NCBI RefSeq assembly: GCF_017876155.1
Contig: NZ_JAGINP010000014.1
Coordinates: 157,028-221,027, forward strand
From: Azospirillum rugosum
GTDB lineage: Bacteria > Pseudomonadota > Alphaproteobacteria > Azospirillales > Azospirillaceae
DNA length: 64,000 nucleotides
Direction: 5' to 3'
Shown: positions 60,887 through 64,000 of the stretch, in pieces
How the letters are laid out: each line of letters opens with the position of its first letter
How positions within the stretch are numbered: position 1 is the stretch's first letter
Position numbers and translations under genes: made by a program
Notes under the pieces: model-generated
The model's database searches: none
What the model was told of the DNA's origin: nothing
What the model saw: only the letters and a program-made list of their open reading frames with translations

Positions 60887-61267
60887 TTAGAGGCCGAACT
60901 GGGTCGGGCTGAGATTCAAGGATTCACAAAGGCTTCGCGCCTTTGTGGCCTGCGCTGGCGACAGGGCGTCGATGCCGCCGGCGGCGTTAAGACAGGCGCT
61001 GAAGACGCGTTTCGCCCCGTTAACGTCGCCCTTGGCTTGGCGGGCTACCCCCATCGCATCGGCCTCGCCGGCCGTCGCGTTGTCCTGGATGTGGCGGGCG
61101 TGGTCGTCGAAGGCGCGCAACGCGTCTGCGGGCAGCATCGCCTGGAGCCGCCCCCGCAGGGTGGAGGCGTCGGCGTCCCCGGCGGTGGCGAGCAGGGCGC
61201 AGCCGGCCGCGACGGCCGGGGCATCGTCGCCCGTCAGGTCGCCGTTGGGTTGCTCCAAGGAATCCAT
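60887..61267 (-). CDS. Hypothetical protein
   Basis: A 126-residue helical protein with MLPADALRAFDDHARHIQDN and DVNGAKRVFSACLNAAGG. No domain recognised. ATG at 61267 follows GGAGGGAAACGGC. GC-rich codon use matches neighbours. Confidence 0.6.
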   Translation of the reverse strand: MDSLEQPNGDLTGDDAPAVAAGCALLATAGDADASTLRGRLQAMLPADALRAFDDHARHIQDNATAGEADAMGVARQAKGDVNGAKRVFSACLNAAGGIDALSPAQATKARSLCESLNLSPTQFGL

Positions 61268-61389
61268 GCCGTTTCCCTCCGTCGGTGCGGATGGTCAACA
61301 CACGGACGGTGAAACGGTTTCGTGTCTAAACGATATACCAGGAAAGGTGGCGCGCCGGAGGGGTTAAGCGCGACAGCGCCGTCTGCCGC

Positions 61390-61635
61390 TCAGGCCGCGC
61401 GGGCGATGGCGGCGTCCATGCGGTCGGCGCGTTCCAGCGCGCGGGCGATCATGTCGTCGAACAGGTCGTTCACCAGCGACGCCATGCGCACGGGGGCGCC
61501 GCCCAACTGCGGCCCTTCCATCAGAAGGGAGCCTTCCTCGCCGGGGCCGATGACGCGCCAGCCCCGCCCCTTCATCTCGGCGACGCGCGCCTTGGCAATG
61601 AACGCACGCACGTGGTCCGTCGCGAACTCGCTCAT
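61390..61635 (-). CDS. Small hypothetical protein
   Basis: An 81-residue protein: ATDHVRAFIAKARVAEMKGR, GWRVIGPGEEGSLLMEGPQL and LVNDLFDDMIARALERADRM. No known family is apparent. ATG at 61635 is followed by MSEFATDHV; GGGAG lies upstream. Divergent from fumC. Confidence 0.6.
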   Translation of the reverse strand: MSEFATDHVRAFIAKARVAEMKGRGWRVIGPGEEGSLLMEGPQLGGAPVRMASLVNDLFDDMIARALERADRMDAAIARAA

Positions 61636-61831
61636 TCGATTCTCCCGGGGCTAAACGGTCGTTGCGGCCAACCGTAGCGCAGAGAAGCGAACGTAACAAG
61701 AACAATGTGCCGTCAGGCCGCGCTGCGCGGCAGCAATGCGCCGGGTTCCCCTTGCCGAGCGCGCGGCGCGCCAAAATTTTCTGTCCAAGAAGAGGCTTAG
61801 CGCCAGACGACCAAACCACGAGGACACGGCT

Positions 61832-63232
61832 ATGACCGGCAAGACCGGCGTGCGCACCGAGACCGACAGCTTCGGCCCCATCGACGTTCCCGCCGACCGC
61901 TATTGGGGGGCGCAGACGCAGCGTTCCCTTCAGAACTTCCGCATCGGGGGCGAGCGCATGCCGGCGCCGCTGGTGCGCGCGCTGGGCATCCAGAAGAAGG
62001 CGTCGGCGCAGGCCAACATGGCGCTGGGGGTGCTGGACGAGCGGCTCGGCCGCGCCATCGTCGAGGCGGCGGAGGAGGTGATCGAGGGCACGCTGGCCGA
62101 TCATTTCCCGCTGGTGGTCTGGCAGACCGGCTCCGGCACCCAGACGAACATGAACGCCAATGAGGTCATCTCCAACCGCGCCATCGAGAAGCTGGGCGGC
62201 GAGACGGGCTCCAAGAAGCCGGTCCACCCCAACGACCACGTCAACATGGGGCAATCGTCCAACGACAGCTTCCCCACCGCGATGCACATCGCCGCGGCCG
62301 AGCAGATCCACCACGAGCTCCTGCCGGCGCTGGAGCACCTGCACGCCGCACTCTCCGCCAAGGCCGACGCCTTCGCCGACATCGTGAAGATCGGCCGCAC
62401 CCACCTCCAGGACGCGACGCCGCTGACCCTGGGGCAGGAGTTCTCCGGCTACGCCACCCAGATCCGCTACGGGATCGAGCGGGTGAAGGCGTCGCTGCCG
62501 CAGCTCTACCGGCTGGCCCAGGGCGGCACGGCGGTCGGCACCGGCCTGAACGCCAAGGCCGGCTTCGCCGAGGCCTTCGCGGAGGAGGTGGCGCGCATCA
62601 CCGGGCTGCCCTTCGTCACGGCCGAGAACAAGTTCGAGGCGCTGGCCACCCACGACGCGCTGGTCGACGCGCACGGCAGCCTGAACACGCTGGCCGTGTC
62701 GCTGATGAAGATCGCCAACGACATCCGCCTGCTGGGCTCCGGCCCGCGCTGCGGCATCGGCGAGATTTCCCTGCCGGAGAACGAGCCCGGCTCCTCCATC
62801 ATGCCCGGCAAGGTGAACCCGACCCAGTCGGAGGCGATGACCATGGTCTGCGCCCAGGTGATGGGTAACCAGACCACCGTCAGCATCGCCGGTGCCACCG
62901 GCCATTTCGAACTGAACGTCTTCAAGCCGGTGATCGCCTTCAACGTCCTGCAATCGATCCGCCTGCTGGCCGACGCCTGCGTCAGCTTCACCGACAACGC
63001 CGTCGTCGGCATCGAGGCCAACCGTGGCCGCATCGACCAGCTGCTGAACGAAAGCCTGATGCTGGTCACCGCGCTCAACCCGCACATCGGCTACGACAAC
63101 GCCGCAAAGATCGCCAAGAAGGCCCACAAGGAGGGCACCACCCTGAAACAGGCCGGCATCGCGCTGGGCCTGCTGACCGAGGAACAGTTCGACCAGTGGG
63201 TCAAGCCCGAGGCGATGGTGAAGCCGCGGTAG
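61832..63232 (+). CDS. fumC: Class II fumarate hydratase
   Basis: The iron-independent TCA-cycle enzyme converting fumarate to L-malate. The 466-residue protein carries the superfamily signature GSSIMPGKVNPTQ, the catalytic-site segments TGSGTQTNMNANEVI, NDHVNMGQSSNDSFP and GRTHLQDATPLTLGQEF, and the family's usual length. ATG at 61832 is preceded by GAGGA; upstream codons in the same frame are unlikely. Monocistronic. Confidence 0.97.
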   Translation: MTGKTGVRTETDSFGPIDVPADRYWGAQTQRSLQNFRIGGERMPAPLVRALGIQKKASAQANMALGVLDERLGRAIVEAAEEVIEGTLADHFPLVVWQTGSGTQTNMNANEVISNRAIEKLGGETGSKKPVHPNDHVNMGQSSNDSFPTAMHIAAAEQIHHELLPALEHLHAALSAKADAFADIVKIGRTHLQDATPLTLGQEFSGYATQIRYGIERVKASLPQLYRLAQGGTAVGTGLNAKAGFAEAFAEEVARITGLPFVTAENKFEALATHDALVDAHGSLNTLAVSLMKIANDIRLLGSGPRCGIGEISLPENEPGSSIMPGKVNPTQSEAMTMVCAQVMGNQTTVSIAGATGHFELNVFKPVIAFNVLQSIRLLADACVSFTDNAVVGIEANRGRIDQLLNESLMLVTALNPHIGYDNAAKIAKKAHKEGTTLKQAGIALGLLTEEQFDQWVKPEAMVKPR

Positions 63233-63253
63233 GGTGCAGGACCATCGCATTTG

Positions 63254-63367
63254 AAGTCCCCTCTCCCCCCTGGGGAGAGGGTTAGGGTGAGGGGGTTGCG
63301 CTTTTGCCGGACGTCCCAAGGTGGCGGGACCCCCTCACCCTGCCCTCTCCCCAGAGGGGAGAGGGTT
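63254..63367. repeat. CCCTCTCCCC palindrome pair downstream of fumC
   Basis: CCCCTCTCCCCCCTGGGGAG with AGGGTTAGGGTGAGGGGG at the left and CCCCCTCACCCTGCCCTCTC with CCCAGAGGGGAGAGGG at the right. Likely folds into two hairpins and may terminate fumC. Confidence 0.8.
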
Positions 63368-63517
63368 AAACGGCCAAACGCCGTTGCCCTGCGGTAAGGT
63401 GCTCGCGCTCTCTTCAGGTGTGTTGCATGTTCCCTTTCCTGTCTGACGCAGGCGTGGGAACATGCATTCCATCGGAAATGCCCGGTGCATCGCACGGGCA
63501 GAGTGGCGCGATGGCTT

Positions 63518-63694
63518 ATGCAACCCAAACCCTATAGAAGTGACGCTCTTGCGGCGGTCCATCAAACAGCCTCCGAGCTGTACGAGATCGGGCTGATGGA
63601 TCTGGCCAGCAAGGAGAAATTCGATCTCCTCTGTTTGCTTGGCGTGGAGGCGGTGTCCTCACACGACTCCGACGCCCCTCAGAGGCTTCCATGA
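63518..63694 (+). CDS. Truncated antitoxin-like peptide
   Basis: A 58-residue peptide starting MQPKPYRSDALAAVHQTASE, then LYEIGLMDLASKEKFDLLCL. This resembles the N-terminal segment of HigA-like HTH antitoxins, but the DNA-binding domain that normally follows is absent; the frame ends QRLP. Its stop overlaps the next start by four bases (ATGA). No partner toxin is seen. Confidence 0.5.
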   Translation: MQPKPYRSDALAAVHQTASELYEIGLMDLASKEKFDLLCLLGVEAVSSHDSDAPQRLP

Positions 63695-63894
63695 AAAAGC
63701 GCTCGGTCCTCATCGCCGGTCACCCGACCAGCGTCTCCCTGGAAGAGGAGTTCTGGGAGGCGCTGAAGGCCATCGCGCAGACCCGCGGCACCTCGGTCAA
63801 CGCCCTGATCGAGGAGATCGACACCACCCGCACCGGCAACCTGTCCAGCGCCATCCGTGTGTTCGTGCTGAACGCCGTGCAGGGCAGGGCGTAG
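63691..63894 (+). CDS. Ribbon-helix-helix domain protein
   Basis: A 67-residue protein of the RHH_4 type: KRSVLIAGHPTSVSLEEEFW, then LKAIAQTRGTSVNALIEEID and SSAIRVFVLNAV. It probably forms a dimeric DNA-binding repressor. Translationally coupled to the preceding truncated ORF by the ATGA overlap. Confidence 0.82.
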   Translation: MKKRSVLIAGHPTSVSLEEEFWEALKAIAQTRGTSVNALIEEIDTTRTGNLSSAIRVFVLNAVQGRA

Positions 63895-63926
63895 AGCCGC
63901 CGGTCCAGGGCAATTGCACTTGAAAT

Positions 63927-64000
63927 CCCTCTCCCGTCCCGGGAGAGGGAAGGGACCCGCGCGAAGCGTGGGAAGGGTGAGGGTCTTCCAAGGATCAGCG
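63927..64000. repeat. CCCTCTCCCG palindrome (cut by window end)
   Basis: CCCTCTCCCGTCCCGGGAGA begins the element; GGGAAGGGTGAGGGT and AAGGATCAGCG follow. The sequence is nearly the reverse complement of the repeat at 15160-15235. Confidence 0.8.

Noticed and set aside
1..64000. CRISPR array or complete insertion sequence
   Set aside because: No regularly spaced short repeats and no transposase were seen; repeated elements found are palindromes without coding capacity.

Overview
The window looks like chromosomal DNA of an alphaproteobacterium of the Azospirillum type (Rhodospirillales). This is inferred from very high GC, phosphatidylcholine synthase, nifQ, a rhizobial-type ferritin/VIT1 exporter (MbfA), glycolate oxidase and many GC-rich palindromic intergenic repeats. 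No species name can be proved from the sequence alone.

Layout. 1-9 kb: end of glcF, pcs, two small regulatory or envelope genes, an acyl-CoA dehydrogenase, a muramidase-like gene behind a sigma54 promoter, a D-2-hydroxyacid (glycolate/2-hydroxyglutarate-type) dehydrogenase and a Sua5-type tRNA t6A enzyme. 9-22 kb: ParA, a PhyH-type oxygenase, vapBC, bcp-glnE, a giant YhdP/AsmA-like envelope protein, tyrS and anmK. 22.5-27.7 kb: a cysE-iscR-iscS-hscB-fdx Fe-S assembly operon followed by mnmA. 27.8-29.8 kb: a small, lower-GC island inserted at the 3' end of a CAT-anticodon tRNA gene. It carries a Fic toxin, a short Fic antitoxin not longer than 57 residues and a broken integrase, and it is flanked by direct repeats. 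30-39 kb: mbfA, a DUF1345 protein and a two-component cluster (large hybrid kinase, CheY-like receiver, degenerate hybrid kinase). 39-44 kb: tRNA-Tyr, a TPR-glycosyltransferase-FkbM fusion, nifQ and a double GNAT protein.

44-51 kb is a compact leftward cassette: inositol-phosphate synthase, histidine phosphatase, CgeB-like glycosyltransferase, sugar nucleotidyltransferase, CmoB-like methyltransferase, a glycosidase whose TIM barrel appears circularly permuted, and a second glycosyltransferase. Together they could make and decorate an inositol- or sugar-containing glycoconjugate; this is an inference. 51-64 kb: an ADHFE1-like transhydrogenase, a DUF2339 membrane protein gene interrupted by one in-frame amber codon, DUF72 and CDF genes, MltB, YjbQ, CoxG, a GNAT protein, small unknown genes, fumC and a truncated antitoxin-like/ribbon-helix-helix pair.

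The most interesting signals are the FicTA island at the tRNA, the permuted glycosidase within the inositol/glycosyltransferase cassette, an HscB whose HPD motif reads DPD in an isc operon without iscU or hscA, and a hybrid kinase that has lost most catalytic residues except its receiver aspartate.
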